Below are positions 45,185 through 52,074 of a DNA stretch of 64,000 nucleotides, piece after piece; position 1 is the first letter of the stretch, and each line of letters starts with the position of its first letter. The notes under the pieces are model-generated. The model saw nothing but the letters and a program-made list of their open reading frames with translations, was not told the origin of the DNA and ran no database searches. Both the position numbers and the translations under genes were made by a program. Source of the stretch: Arthrobacter sp. D5-1 (GTDB lineage Bacteria > Actinomycetota > Actinomycetes > Actinomycetales > Micrococcaceae); the NCBI RefSeq assembly GCF_017357425.1, contig NZ_CP014573.1:3222-67221 (forward strand). The letters run 5' to 3'.

Positions 45185-45556
45185 ATGATCCGCAAGTGCA
45201 TTGCCCTCGTCATCCCCGCGCGACTCAACGACGAAGTCACAGCCAACCGCCAAGACGTCCGCCACGGCACCCTTGAAGCGCTGTACGGACAGCTGGACTG
45301 CATCGTCAATGGGGACTGGCAGGTCTACCTCAGGGCTGACAGCCGGAACGTCCACCCCAACGTACGAGCAGGGCAACTACTTCGGGAGACAGGCCTCTAC
45401 CTGCCCGAGGTAGCAGGCACCGCTGTTTACCTGGGACGCGCGGAACACGGCTGGGACACCGACGCCCCAACCCATCTGATCCGCGTCGCAGAAAAGTTAT
45501 TCGACACCCGCCTAGCTGTACTGAGTCAGGACGTTGGTTACATCGTGAATGGGTGA
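45185..45556 (+). CDS. DUF3846 protein with IS-altered C-terminus
   Basis: 123 aa as it stands. The N-terminus aligns with the second DUF3846 gene at 62672 (IRKCIALVIPARL versus NTCTALIIPANL), and NVRAGQLLRETGLYLPEVAGTAVYLG is the DUF3846 core. An IS481-type element inserted at 45511-45516 replaces the last five codons with 12 IS-encoded residues. Removing the element and one CCTAGC restores a frame of 116 aa ending DTRLAAVEFV, the same length as the paralogue. The domain occurs on phages and plasmids; function unknown. It may still be functional. Confidence 0.8.
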   Translation: MIRKCIALVIPARLNDEVTANRQDVRHGTLEALYGQLDCIVNGDWQVYLRADSRNVHPNVRAGQLLRETGLYLPEVAGTAVYLGRAEHGWDTDAPTHLIRVAEKLFDTRLAVLSQDVGYIVNG

Positions 45557-45608
45557 AGACCTCTTAGGTTGGTGGTTACCACACACAGCCAACGACTAAG
45601 AGGTCTTC
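45555..45608 (+). promoter_or_regulatory. Hairpin sequestering the transposase ribosome binding site
   Basis: GAAGACCTCTTA (45555-45566) pairs perfectly with TAAGAGGTCTTC (45597-45608), directly before the transposase ATG. The right arm contains the AAGAGG ribosome binding site. In transcripts that enter from outside the element the site would be masked, a known way for IS elements to limit activation by readthrough. Confidence 0.7.
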
Positions 45609-46583
45609 ATGTCCCACCGTAATGCCCGTCTGACTCCGAACGGTAGGCGGATCCTTATCGAGCGCGTCCTCGCCGGCCGTCCCGTTGCCCATGTCGCGAA
45701 GGAAATGGGCATCTCGAGGACCTGCGCACACCGCTGGCTCAGCAGGTACAGGACGCACGGCTGGGACGGTCTTGAAGACCGCAGCTCCCGCCCAAGGTCG
45801 TGCCCGCACGCGACCTCCGCGGAAGTCGTATCTGATGTTCTGACCCAGCGCGTTGAGCACCGCGAAGGGCCAGCGGGCCTGGCCTTGCGCTGCGGGACGA
45901 GCGCACGGACGGTCTCTCGGATCCTGACCCGCGCGGGCATGCCCCGACTGTGGGACCTGGACCCGGTGACCGGGGTACGGATCCGGGCATCCCGTGCCAC
46001 GGACCGCCGCTATGAGCGTGACGCTCCCGGAGATATGATCCACATCGACGTCAAGAAACTGGGGCGGATTCCCGACGGCGGAGGCTGGCGGGCCGACCCG
46101 AAGCAATCCGCCCGCAACCACTCAACAGGCCATACAAGGGTCGGTTTCGACTACGTCCACGTGGCCGTCGATGACCACACCCGTCTGGCCTACGCCGAGG
46201 TCCTGCCCGACGAGAAAGGCCCGACCTGCGCCGGGTTCCTCACCCGGGCCGCAGCGGCCATGGCAGCCAACGGCGCACCCGTCCGCAGAGTCATGACCGA
46301 CAACGCGTTCGCCTACCGGCTATCGAAAGACTTCCAGGACGCACTGGCTGCACTGGGCGCCAAACACATCCTGATCAAACCCCGCCATCCCTGGCAGAAC
46401 GGCAAAGCAGAACGCTTCAACCGCACCCTCCAAGAAGGCTGGGCCTACCGGCAACCCTTCACGTCCAACCAAGCCCGGACCGACGCCCTGCAGCCCTGGC
46501 TAGACTTCTACAACAACCACCGGCCCCACGGCAGCCTCGGAGGCAAACCACCCATCAGCAGGTGCAACCAACCTACTGACTGA
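45609..46583 (+). CDS. IS481-family DDE transposase
   Basis: 324 aa. An N-terminal HTH region (ERVLAGRPVAHVAKEMGISRT, HRWLSRYRTHGWDGL) is followed by an integrase-core domain with acidic residues in MIHIDVKKLG, VMTDNAFAYR and NGKAERFNRTLQEG (D, D, E). The C-terminal LDFYNNHRPHGSLGGKPP is typical of the family. No frameshift or truncation. Confidence 0.95.
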   Translation: MSHRNARLTPNGRRILIERVLAGRPVAHVAKEMGISRTCAHRWLSRYRTHGWDGLEDRSSRPRSCPHATSAEVVSDVLTQRVEHREGPAGLALRCGTSARTVSRILTRAGMPRLWDLDPVTGVRIRASRATDRRYERDAPGDMIHIDVKKLGRIPDGGGWRADPKQSARNHSTGHTRVGFDYVHVAVDDHTRLAYAEVLPDEKGPTCAGFLTRAAAAMAANGAPVRRVMTDNAFAYRLSKDFQDALAALGAKHILIKPRHPWQNGKAERFNRTLQEGWAYRQPFTSNQARTDALQPWLDFYNNHRPHGSLGGKPPISRCNQPTD

Positions 46584-46666
46584 GTACACCTAGCCGCAGT
46601 GGAATTCGTTTAGCCAACCCATGGTGGCCGGAAACCCCGGCCACCCCTCCCTAGGAGCCCGGAACC

Positions 46667-46897
46667 ATGAGCATCACCGTCTACACCATTACCGATGAAA
46701 CAGGCCGTGAGTGCGGTAACTGCACCGCCACCAAGAAGGCCATGGACCGCCAGAGAATCACCTACCAGGTAAAGGAGATGACAGAGATGGAGCGGGACAT
46801 TTTCCGGCAGGCCGGCCACATGGCCGCGCCCGTCGTCGTCACCGATTCAGATTCATGGTCAGGCTTCCGCCCCGACAGAATTCTCACCCTCAAATGA
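46667..46897 (+). CDS. Glutaredoxin/NrdH-like redoxin
   Basis: 76 aa, ATG 46667 after TAGGAG. ITVYTITDETGRECGNCTATKKAMDR holds the Cys-x2-Cys redox site (CGNC) at about residues 17-20, followed by the PVVVTDSDSWSGFRPDRI segment with the cis-Pro region typical of NrdH/glutaredoxins. Such proteins reduce ribonucleotide reductase or other disulfides in the cytosol. The stop codon lies inside the ACTC/GAGT box array starting at 46889. Confidence 0.88.
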   Translation: MSITVYTITDETGRECGNCTATKKAMDRQRITYQVKEMTEMERDIFRQAGHMAAPVVVTDSDSWSGFRPDRILTLK

Positions 46898-46926
46898 GTA
46901 TCTACTCATTTACTCAGTTGAGTATC
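46889..46926. promoter_or_regulatory. ACTC/GAGT box array 1
   Basis: Overlapping CTCAAATGAGTAT and ACTCATTTACTCAGTTGAGTAT, that is, four-base ACTC or GAGT units spaced by AT-rich quartets. The same arrangement appears at 47914-47972, 48616-48647, 48861-48890 and 62618-62647. It precedes a 13-codon frame with a ribosome binding site. Confidence 0.65.
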
Positions 46927-46945
46927 AATCGCGAAAGGAAAGATC

Positions 46946-46987
46946 ATGACGGAGTTAGCCGGCCAGCTCAACGAGGAATCCTGCTAG
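46946..46987 (+). CDS. Possible 13-aa leader peptide
   Basis: ATG 46946 follows GAAAGGAAAG and reads MTELAGQLNEESC before TAG. The ribosome binding site is better than needed for chance, and the frame sits between an ACTC-box array and the 21-bp promoter motif. It may be a leader peptide or the remnant start of a lost gene. Too short to assign. Confidence 0.3.
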   Translation: MTELAGQLNEESC

Positions 46988-47004
46988 CACCCCTGCGATA
47001 AGTG

Positions 47005-47025
47005 CTCTAGGGGGACTAGCGTAGA
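47005..47025 (+). promoter_or_regulatory. Shared 21-bp promoter/operator motif, copy 2
   Basis: CTCTAGGGGGACTAGCGTAGA, related to the copy at 44923-44943, 44 bases before the HicB-like gene; TAGCGT takes the -10 position. Confidence 0.5.
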
Positions 47026-47069
47026 CACGGACAGCTGCCCGGGCCGCCAGGAAAGGACTCCCCCCACGC

Positions 47070-47465
47070 ATGAAAAACAAACGTGAGTTTGAAGCAATCG
47101 CCCATAAAGAGGGCAAATGGTGGGAGATACGTATCCACCAGATCAACCAGGCAGCCCGCGCCAGCCGCGCAAAAGACATCCAGGACATCGCTGCTGACCT
47201 CGTGGCCACGACGCTCAACCTCGATCCAGAAGACGTAACGGTGCACGTCACCCTCAGGGCACCTGGAAACATCATGGAACGCTGGACCCAAGCCCGGAAC
47301 GATCTGGAGAAGGCCCAAGAACTATCGACAAAGGGAGCCGCGGAATCCCGCGCCGTCATCGCCGAACTGAGCGAGGACTTCACCATCACCGAAGTGGCCC
47401 GCATGCTCGGCATCTCCACGCAACGCGTATCCCAGCTGAAAGCGAAGAAGGCACCCACCGCATAA
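47070..47465 (+). CDS. HicB-like protein with HTH
   Basis: 131 aa. The N-terminal part (KWWEIRIHQINQAARASRAKDIQDIAADLVATTLNLDPEDVTVHVTL) resembles the HicB RNase-H-like fold. The C-terminus is a clear HTH (ITEVARMLGISTQRVSQLKAK). HicB proteins are antitoxins for HicA, but no HicA-like frame lies on either side within the neighbouring 100-200 bases. It may be a solitary regulator on this plasmid. Confidence 0.7.
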   Translation: MKNKREFEAIAHKEGKWWEIRIHQINQAARASRAKDIQDIAADLVATTLNLDPEDVTVHVTLRAPGNIMERWTQARNDLEKAQELSTKGAAESRAVIAELSEDFTITEVARMLGISTQRVSQLKAKKAPTA

Positions 47466-47535
47466 GCCCGACATAGGCAGTCAGACCACAACCGTAGGCT
47501 GACTCAGAAATGCCCATCCCAGAGAGGAACGCACC

Positions 47536-47901
47536 ATGGATGGCGAGACCCCCGAAGTGATCCGCGCGGCCGATGACGCCTACGAGGCCATTCGCTCAAT
47601 CAACCACCTGACCATCACGCAGATCCACCCGGCCCCTACCGTTTATAGCGTCTTAGGAAATCTCAAGGGCCTAGGCCACATGCTGCCGCAGGCGTGCACG
47701 CAGCTCGCCAAATCCCTCGGCCGCTCTCTGGACGAATACGACGTGTACGAGGATGACGGCCGCGATCCCATTCAGAGCGTGGCCGCTGCTACTGACCATC
47801 TCACAAGGGCCGCGCAGTTGGCCGCCGAACTGGGCGCCGAGCTGGAGAAAGCGCAGAGCGCCATTTCCCGCCAAGGTTACAGGGACACGCCGCTCCCCTA
47901 G
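47536..47901 (+). CDS. Hypothetical protein, 121 aa
   Basis: ATG preceded by GAGAGGAACG. Mostly helical and acidic (AATDHLTRAAQLAAELGAELEKAQSAIS). No family recognised. It is located between the HicB-like gene and the partition operator. Confidence 0.6.
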   Translation: MDGETPEVIRAADDAYEAIRSINHLTITQIHPAPTVYSVLGNLKGLGHMLPQACTQLAKSLGRSLDEYDVYEDDGRDPIQSVAAATDHLTRAAQLAAELGAELEKAQSAISRQGYRDTPLP

Positions 47902-47913
47902 CCTCACTCAAGC

Positions 47914-47972
47914 ACTCATTTACTCATGAAATACTCAAATGAGTATTAGCTCAAATACTCATTTGAGTATTT
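47914..47972. promoter_or_regulatory. Partition operator: ACTC/GAGT box array 2
   Basis: The densest array: ACTCATTTACTCATGAAATACTCA at the left and GAGTATT, CTCAAATACTC, ATTTGAGTATTT at the right, ending 23 bases before parA. The known ParG of plasmid TP228 recognises ACTC tetramers with four-base AT-rich spacers; the spacing here is the same. It is probably the autoregulatory site and possibly the centromere. Confidence 0.75.
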
Positions 47973-47994
47973 CGCGTAGAACAGGACGCCGCAC

Positions 47995-48627
47995 ATGAAA
48001 GTCATCGCAGTTCTCAATCAAAAAGGCGGGGCCGGCAAAACAACCATTGCCACGCATGTCGCCACGGCGCTTAGATTGGCCGGCCATACCGTACTGCTTG
48101 TGGACTCAGATCCTCAAGGCAGTGCGCGGGACTGGGCCGCAGCCCGCGAAGATCATCCCATGCCCGTAGTGGGGATGGACCGACCAACGATTGAACGGGA
48201 CCTTAAGAGCATCGCCCCCGTGGACTTCGTCATCATCGACGGCGCCCCACAAGCCGCAGACCTAGCCGTGTCGGCCATCAAAGCCAGCGACTTTGCCCTC
48301 ATCCCCGTGCAACCGTCGCCCTACGACATCTGGGCCACATCCGACCTCGTTGACCTGGTGAAGCAGCGAATCGAAATTACAGACGGAAAGCTGCAGGCAG
48401 CTTTTGTTGTCTCCCGCGCCATCACTGGAACGAACATCGGAAAAGAAGTCTCCGGGATCCTGGAAGGCTACAACCTTCCCGTTCTGCAATCCCGGGTGCA
48501 CCAGCGGGTTGACTACCCAGGAACCGCAGCGGGGGGATCCACCATCCTGGAGGACTTCCCGGGGTCGCCCGGGGCCAGGGAGATCCAAGAGCTCACCAAC
48601 GAACTCCTTACGCTTGTGAGTAAATGA
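47995..48627 (+). CDS. parA: ParA-type partition ATPase (small, type Ib)
   Basis: 210 aa without an N-terminal HTH. Deviant Walker A NQKGGAGKTTIATHVATALR at the N-terminus, LLVDSDPQGSARDWA and FVIIDGAPQAADLAVSAIKASD follow. Length and architecture match ParF-like partition proteins (about 206 aa), which work with a small RHH partner. It is followed after 12 bases by such a partner and preceded by the box array. Confidence 0.93.
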   Translation: MKVIAVLNQKGGAGKTTIATHVATALRLAGHTVLLVDSDPQGSARDWAAAREDHPMPVVGMDRPTIERDLKSIAPVDFVIIDGAPQAADLAVSAIKASDFALIPVQPSPYDIWATSDLVDLVKQRIEITDGKLQAAFVVSRAITGTNIGKEVSGILEGYNLPVLQSRVHQRVDYPGTAAGGSTILEDFPGSPGAREIQELTNELLTLVSK

Positions 48628-48647
48628 GGAAATGAGTAAATGAGTAG
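48616..48647. promoter_or_regulatory. ACTC/GAGT box array 3 between parA and its partner gene
   Basis: GAGTAAATGAGGAAATGAGTAAATGAGTAG: GAGT units in direct orientation overlapping the parA stop and the start of the next gene. Confidence 0.55.
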
Positions 48648-48867
48648 CTTCTCTAAGCTGTCCACTGGGCGCCCCAGCCAGTCCGCCACAGCCAAAGCCA
48701 AACTGATGGAAAGCCTTAAGGATGAGGTTCCAGCTGAGCAGCTTCAGCGGGTGAACTTTGAAGTCCCCAGAAGTAAGCATGCCAAGCTCAAAATCCTCGC
48801 CGCCAAGCGCAACCAGAGCGTCAAGGAGTTCCTGACCGCCTACATAGATTCGTTTCCAGATGAGTAA
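48640..48867 (+). CDS. ParG-like RHH partition protein
   Basis: 75 aa. A flexible polar N-terminus (LSTGRPSQSATAKAKLMESL) precedes an RHH domain: strand QRVNFEVPRS, then helices KHAKLKILAAKRNQ and VKEFLTAYIDSF. Size (ParG is 76 aa), two-part architecture and position after a ParF-sized ATPase make it a ParG counterpart that binds the ACTC boxes and stimulates the ATPase. Confidence 0.8.
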   Translation: MSSFSKLSTGRPSQSATAKAKLMESLKDEVPAEQLQRVNFEVPRSKHAKLKILAAKRNQSVKEFLTAYIDSFPDE

Positions 48868-48890
48868 CTACTCATTTGAGTATTTGAGTG
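48861..48890. promoter_or_regulatory. ACTC/GAGT box array 4
   Basis: GAGTAACTACTCATTTGAGTATTTGAGT overlapping the end of the ParG-like gene and lying before the gene at 48945. Confidence 0.6.
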
Positions 48891-48944
48891 GGGAAGTGGA
48901 TCCCAGAACACTATCTAGTTTTGCTTGGAAACGTGGGACTTGGC

Positions 48945-49862
48945 ATGAATGATCGCATGACGCTGCCCATCTGGGAGAGCCTTGTCGCCGAAACCCAATT
49001 CGCCTCCGATCTGGCCTTGGCCGGGCTTCGTAGACTGTGCTCCGTCCCGACGGCTCCCGATTTGTTCCCCTGGGGCAGCAAAGATCAGAACTACGCACTT
49101 CACGTCGGGATGCACTCGTATTCGTCCGGGTTGGAGCGCCTGTGCAAGTTGGCTATCGCCTGCAACGGGTACGCGGTCGCTGGCGAGTTCCCGAGGCTGC
49201 GTGACTACTCCCACAAGATTGGGAACCTGCTCAACGCGGTTGAGGAGTTGCCGCTGCCTCAGTCGGGCCCCAGCGTCTCGCCGCGTAAGATGGGGTACCT
49301 CGTCCGCCCGCTGGACGCCCTCGACCCCGATGTCACGAACATGGTCGAGCGGTTCGCCAATGGGGCCGGCAGATACGAGCACCTAGATTCGCTTTCGAAC
49401 GATGACACCGAGGTCAGTACGTACAAGGAATGGTCTGCACTTGCTGCAAGGGCTTCGGTCTCGGAAGACGTGCGCCGACTGATCTCGATCAAGGAACGAG
49501 CGGCCGACGCAATCCAATCTGAGCTGGTTGACAACGGGCTCCTATGGACTTCGCAGCGAGTGATACAGGACCTGGCTCTTGACCTGTACAAGCCGTCAGT
49601 CGGCGTAGTGATGAGCCTTTTCCGGAAGGTCCGGTGGGTGTCCGCAAGCCTTGATGTGGCCACTTGCTACACACGACAGGAACTGCCACTGCTGGGGGAG
49701 GTTGTCTCTCGTATCTTCATCCACACTTCCGCGGACTTCTTCAACTACCACATCGCCAGAATCGGGGACGAGGAAGCCGTGGGCGAAGAGCTCGAAGCGG
49801 CGCACGAACGGATTCGCTTACGTGAGGCGGAAGCGGACGATGAAGGCCCCCTGGCGCCATGA
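48945..49862 (+). CDS. Hypothetical protein, possibly HEPN-like, 305 aa
   Basis: ATG 48945 (a GTG at 48888 is also in frame but overlaps the box array). YSSGLERLCKLAIACNGYAVAGEFPRLRDYSHKIGNLL is helical and resembles HEPN-type segments, though no Rx4-6H motif was confirmed. Charged C-terminal tail. No membrane segment. It lies between the partition genes and the resolvase at the left edge of the defence region. Function not recognised. Confidence 0.6.
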   Translation: MNDRMTLPIWESLVAETQFASDLALAGLRRLCSVPTAPDLFPWGSKDQNYALHVGMHSYSSGLERLCKLAIACNGYAVAGEFPRLRDYSHKIGNLLNAVEELPLPQSGPSVSPRKMGYLVRPLDALDPDVTNMVERFANGAGRYEHLDSLSNDDTEVSTYKEWSALAARASVSEDVRRLISIKERAADAIQSELVDNGLLWTSQRVIQDLALDLYKPSVGVVMSLFRKVRWVSASLDVATCYTRQELPLLGEVVSRIFIHTSADFFNYHIARIGDEEAVGEELEAAHERIRLREAEADDEGPLAP

Positions 49863-49875
49863 GCAAACTTATGTC

Positions 49876-50454
49876 TTAGTCCTTATCGTCCTGGCGAGGC
49901 GGTAGGTGGCGGTACAGCGTTGTTCGGGCCAGTCCCGTTTTGCTGACAATTTCCCGCATCGGGATGCCCTTCTCCCGCAGCATGGCGGCGTGTTCAAGCT
50001 TGTCAGGATCGACTACGGAAGGCCGGCCCGTCCGCCGGCCATGTGCCGTGGCCACCGCCCGCGCATGGGATGCCCGTTCGGACGCGTAAGTTCGTTCCAT
50101 CTCTCCGAAAAGCGCCAGCATTACTACCGCCAGCTGCGCCATGGGGCTGTCCGGGTTCGATGTGTCGATTGGCAGGGGATCAGCCAGCGTCCGGACACCC
50201 ACCCCGCGCCCTTTGAGCTCGTGCATTAGGTTCAGAGTGTCCCGCACCGTGCGCCCCAGCCGGTCCAAGGTATGCACAACGATCACGTCGCCGGCCCTTG
50301 CATGGTCCAACGCCCCCCGAAGGCCGGGCCGGTCCCTTGTGGCTCCGGACTTCTTATCAGCGAACACTTTGGTGATGCCGGCGACCGCCAGCGCATCCAG
50401 TTGCCGCCCTAGGTCCTGTTTGGCGGTTGAGACTCGCGCATATCCGATTTCCAT
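49876..50454 (-). CDS. Serine resolvase/invertase
   Basis: 192 aa. The catalytic Ser lies in YARVSTAKQDLGRQLDAL, and VIVHTLDRLGRTVRDTLNLMHEL carries the conserved Arg residues. The C-terminal HTH is MREIVSKTGLARTTLYRHL, Hin/Tn3-resolvase type. No transposase is next to it, so it is an orphan resolvase that may resolve plasmid multimers or be a remnant of a Tn3-like element. Its likely recombination site is in the upstream region 50521-50661. Confidence 0.93.
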   Translation of the reverse strand: MEIGYARVSTAKQDLGRQLDALAVAGITKVFADKKSGATRDRPGLRGALDHARAGDVIVVHTLDRLGRTVRDTLNLMHELKGRGVGVRTLADPLPIDTSNPDSPMAQLAVVMLALFGEMERTYASERASHARAVATAHGRRTGRPSVVDPDKLEHAAMLREKGIPMREIVSKTGLARTTLYRHLPPRQDDKD

Positions 50455-50520
50455 CCGAGCACCGTACCGAAAGTTGCGTCTGTGACCTCCTTCTATGGCG
50501 GGCGTTTTGGCATAACATGC

Positions 50521-50661
50521 GGGACACGAAGATTACGCGGAACGGTGCGGATCAGATTGCTGGGGGAGTGTCCCACTGACAGGTGTCCTGATTCCAAGGA
50601 AGTGGGACGACGGTATGCGGCTGCGTCCTCTGGTAGTCAGTGGTGACTGAGAGAATCAGCT
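50521..50661. promoter_or_regulatory. Candidate recombination (res) region
   Basis: Between the divergent resolvase and HEPN genes. GTCCCACT (50570-50577) and AGTGGGAC (50601-50608) form an inverted repeat around GACAGGTGTCC, itself nearly palindromic. A related dyad lies at 52008-52028 on the other side of the HEPN gene. Confidence 0.45.
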
Positions 50662-51954
50662 ATGGCCTCAGTCGAATACATCCCTGCACGGCTCCGAAGC
50701 GCTTTTCGTGAGCAGGCGCGGGGGATTGTCGTCCATGACATCGAGAGAATGTGGCGGGATGAGGGCTTTGCGCCCGGGTCGGGTCAATCATTCAGCGGCG
50801 TGCGCATGTCCCTTTGGTCTGATTATGAGGCTTCGGTGCAGTGGTCAGACTGGGAGCACATTGTCAGAGTCCTTAGGGTCTATGAGGGGACTATTGCCCT
50901 GGCTACGCCGGATGATCGGGAAAAACTTGCTGGATTGCTGAGCCGTGAAGGGTTCCGACTGGTTAGTTCGGGTCGGATTGAATACATCGGTGCAGGCAAC
51001 AGAATCACCGAAGTGACGCGGACTCGAATTTTGGAGCATTTGAAGAAGACACCCGGAGGAAGAAACTGGGCGGGTCGCTTTGATCCACCCGAGTTTCTGA
51101 AGAGACTCTACGACCTTGCGGCAATGCCCAGTGAAGACCCGCGATTCGAAAATGCCGAGCTGGAGGTTTGGCAACATTGTGTCAACAACGATGACTGGGA
51201 CTTCGACTGGGTGTTCTACGATGCCAGGTTCGACCTGGCGACTGATGGCATGCTGTTGAGGTTCCTTGCAGAAATGCTGCATCCAGCAGTCCGGACTGAC
51301 CCGGAAGACGTTGCTGCTCTTCTTGGCGGTTTAAACGATGCACTGAGACCGGATGGGTACGAGCTTTACGAGAAGTCCAGCATCAGCGGCCGACCCCTCT
51401 ATGCATGGCGGAGCATTGCGGGATTCCATGGATCGGCACCCTTCCATCTCCTCCAAAACCGTCCAGCAATCACTGATCCCGCGGTCCTTCAAGAACACCT
51501 TGACCGGATAAAGAGGGTTATCGAAATTGACCCATCTGCGGCGATTGGTTCTTGTAAGGAGCTCATTGAATCTTTGTGCAAGCTCATTCTTGAATACAGC
51601 AGCGTGGAGTACACAAGGAACGATGACCTTCCTAAGCTCTACAAGAAAGTTGCCGCGTTGCTGGCCCTGAACGCGGAGTCGGTGGAGGAGAACGTTAGGG
51701 GAAGCGAGGCCAGCCATTTGGTTCTTCGAGCCCTAACGACAAGTGTGCAAGGCATAGCAGAGCTTCGTAACCAGCTGGGACTCGGACATGGACGAACGAC
51801 CCGCAGCACTCTGCGACCTCGCCATGCACGCCTTGCTTTGAACAGCACGGTGACGGTCGCCGAATTCCTCCTTGACACATGGCACGCACGCATTGAAGCC
51901 GGGAAGATTCCGACACCGGGGGATGATCCTAGTACTGGCGCTTGTAAACAATAA
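50662..51954 (+). CDS. Abortive-infection protein with Abi_C/HEPN domain
   Basis: 430 aa. The N-terminal and middle parts have no recognised fold. Residues about 295-415 match the abortive infection C-terminus: ELIESLCKLILEY, LPKLYKKVAALL, SVQGIAELRNQLGLGHGRTT, then ARLALNSTVTVAEFLLDTWH. The RNQLGLGH stretch is of the HEPN R-x4-6-H kind that forms RNase sites in defence proteins. It is divergent from the resolvase. Probably an anti-phage effector; the trigger is unknown. Confidence 0.75.
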   Translation: MASVEYIPARLRSAFREQARGIVVHDIERMWRDEGFAPGSGQSFSGVRMSLWSDYEASVQWSDWEHIVRVLRVYEGTIALATPDDREKLAGLLSREGFRLVSSGRIEYIGAGNRITEVTRTRILEHLKKTPGGRNWAGRFDPPEFLKRLYDLAAMPSEDPRFENAELEVWQHCVNNDDWDFDWVFYDARFDLATDGMLLRFLAEMLHPAVRTDPEDVAALLGGLNDALRPDGYELYEKSSISGRPLYAWRSIAGFHGSAPFHLLQNRPAITDPAVLQEHLDRIKRVIEIDPSAAIGSCKELIESLCKLILEYSSVEYTRNDDLPKLYKKVAALLALNAESVEENVRGSEASHLVLRALTTSVQGIAELRNQLGLGHGRTTRSTLRPRHARLALNSTVTVAEFLLDTWHARIEAGKIPTPGDDPSTGACKQ

Positions 51955-52074
51955 GCAGGAGCCTCCGTTTTTGGAGGGAGCCTACGTCTGTGCCACTGGA
52001 TAGGACAGTCCCACTAGGGAAGTGGAACGCTAGCGTGTTGGTCCAGTCCAAGTGGTGCCCGGTAAGTTTTGGAG

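Larger units (their letters stand above)
45517..46588 (+). mobile_element. IS481-family insertion sequence, complete
   Basis: 1072 bp with imperfect terminal inverted repeats: left TGTACTGAGTCAGGACGTTGG and right (complement) TGTACTCAGTCAGTAGGTTGG. It is flanked by a 6-bp duplication CCTAGC at 45511-45516 and 46589-46594, matching the NCTAGN target preference known for IS481. One transposase gene fills it. It is inserted near the 3' end of a DUF3846 gene. Both ends and the transposase are intact, so it may be mobile. Confidence 0.92.

Noticed and set aside
47914-47972. CRISPR array or microsatellite
   Set aside because: Units are only four bases with AT-rich spacers of fixed length and flank partition genes; there are no long repeats, unique spacers or cas genes.
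49876-50454. Complete Tn3-type transposon around the resolvase
   Set aside because: No Tn3 transposase and no 38-bp terminal repeats were seen.
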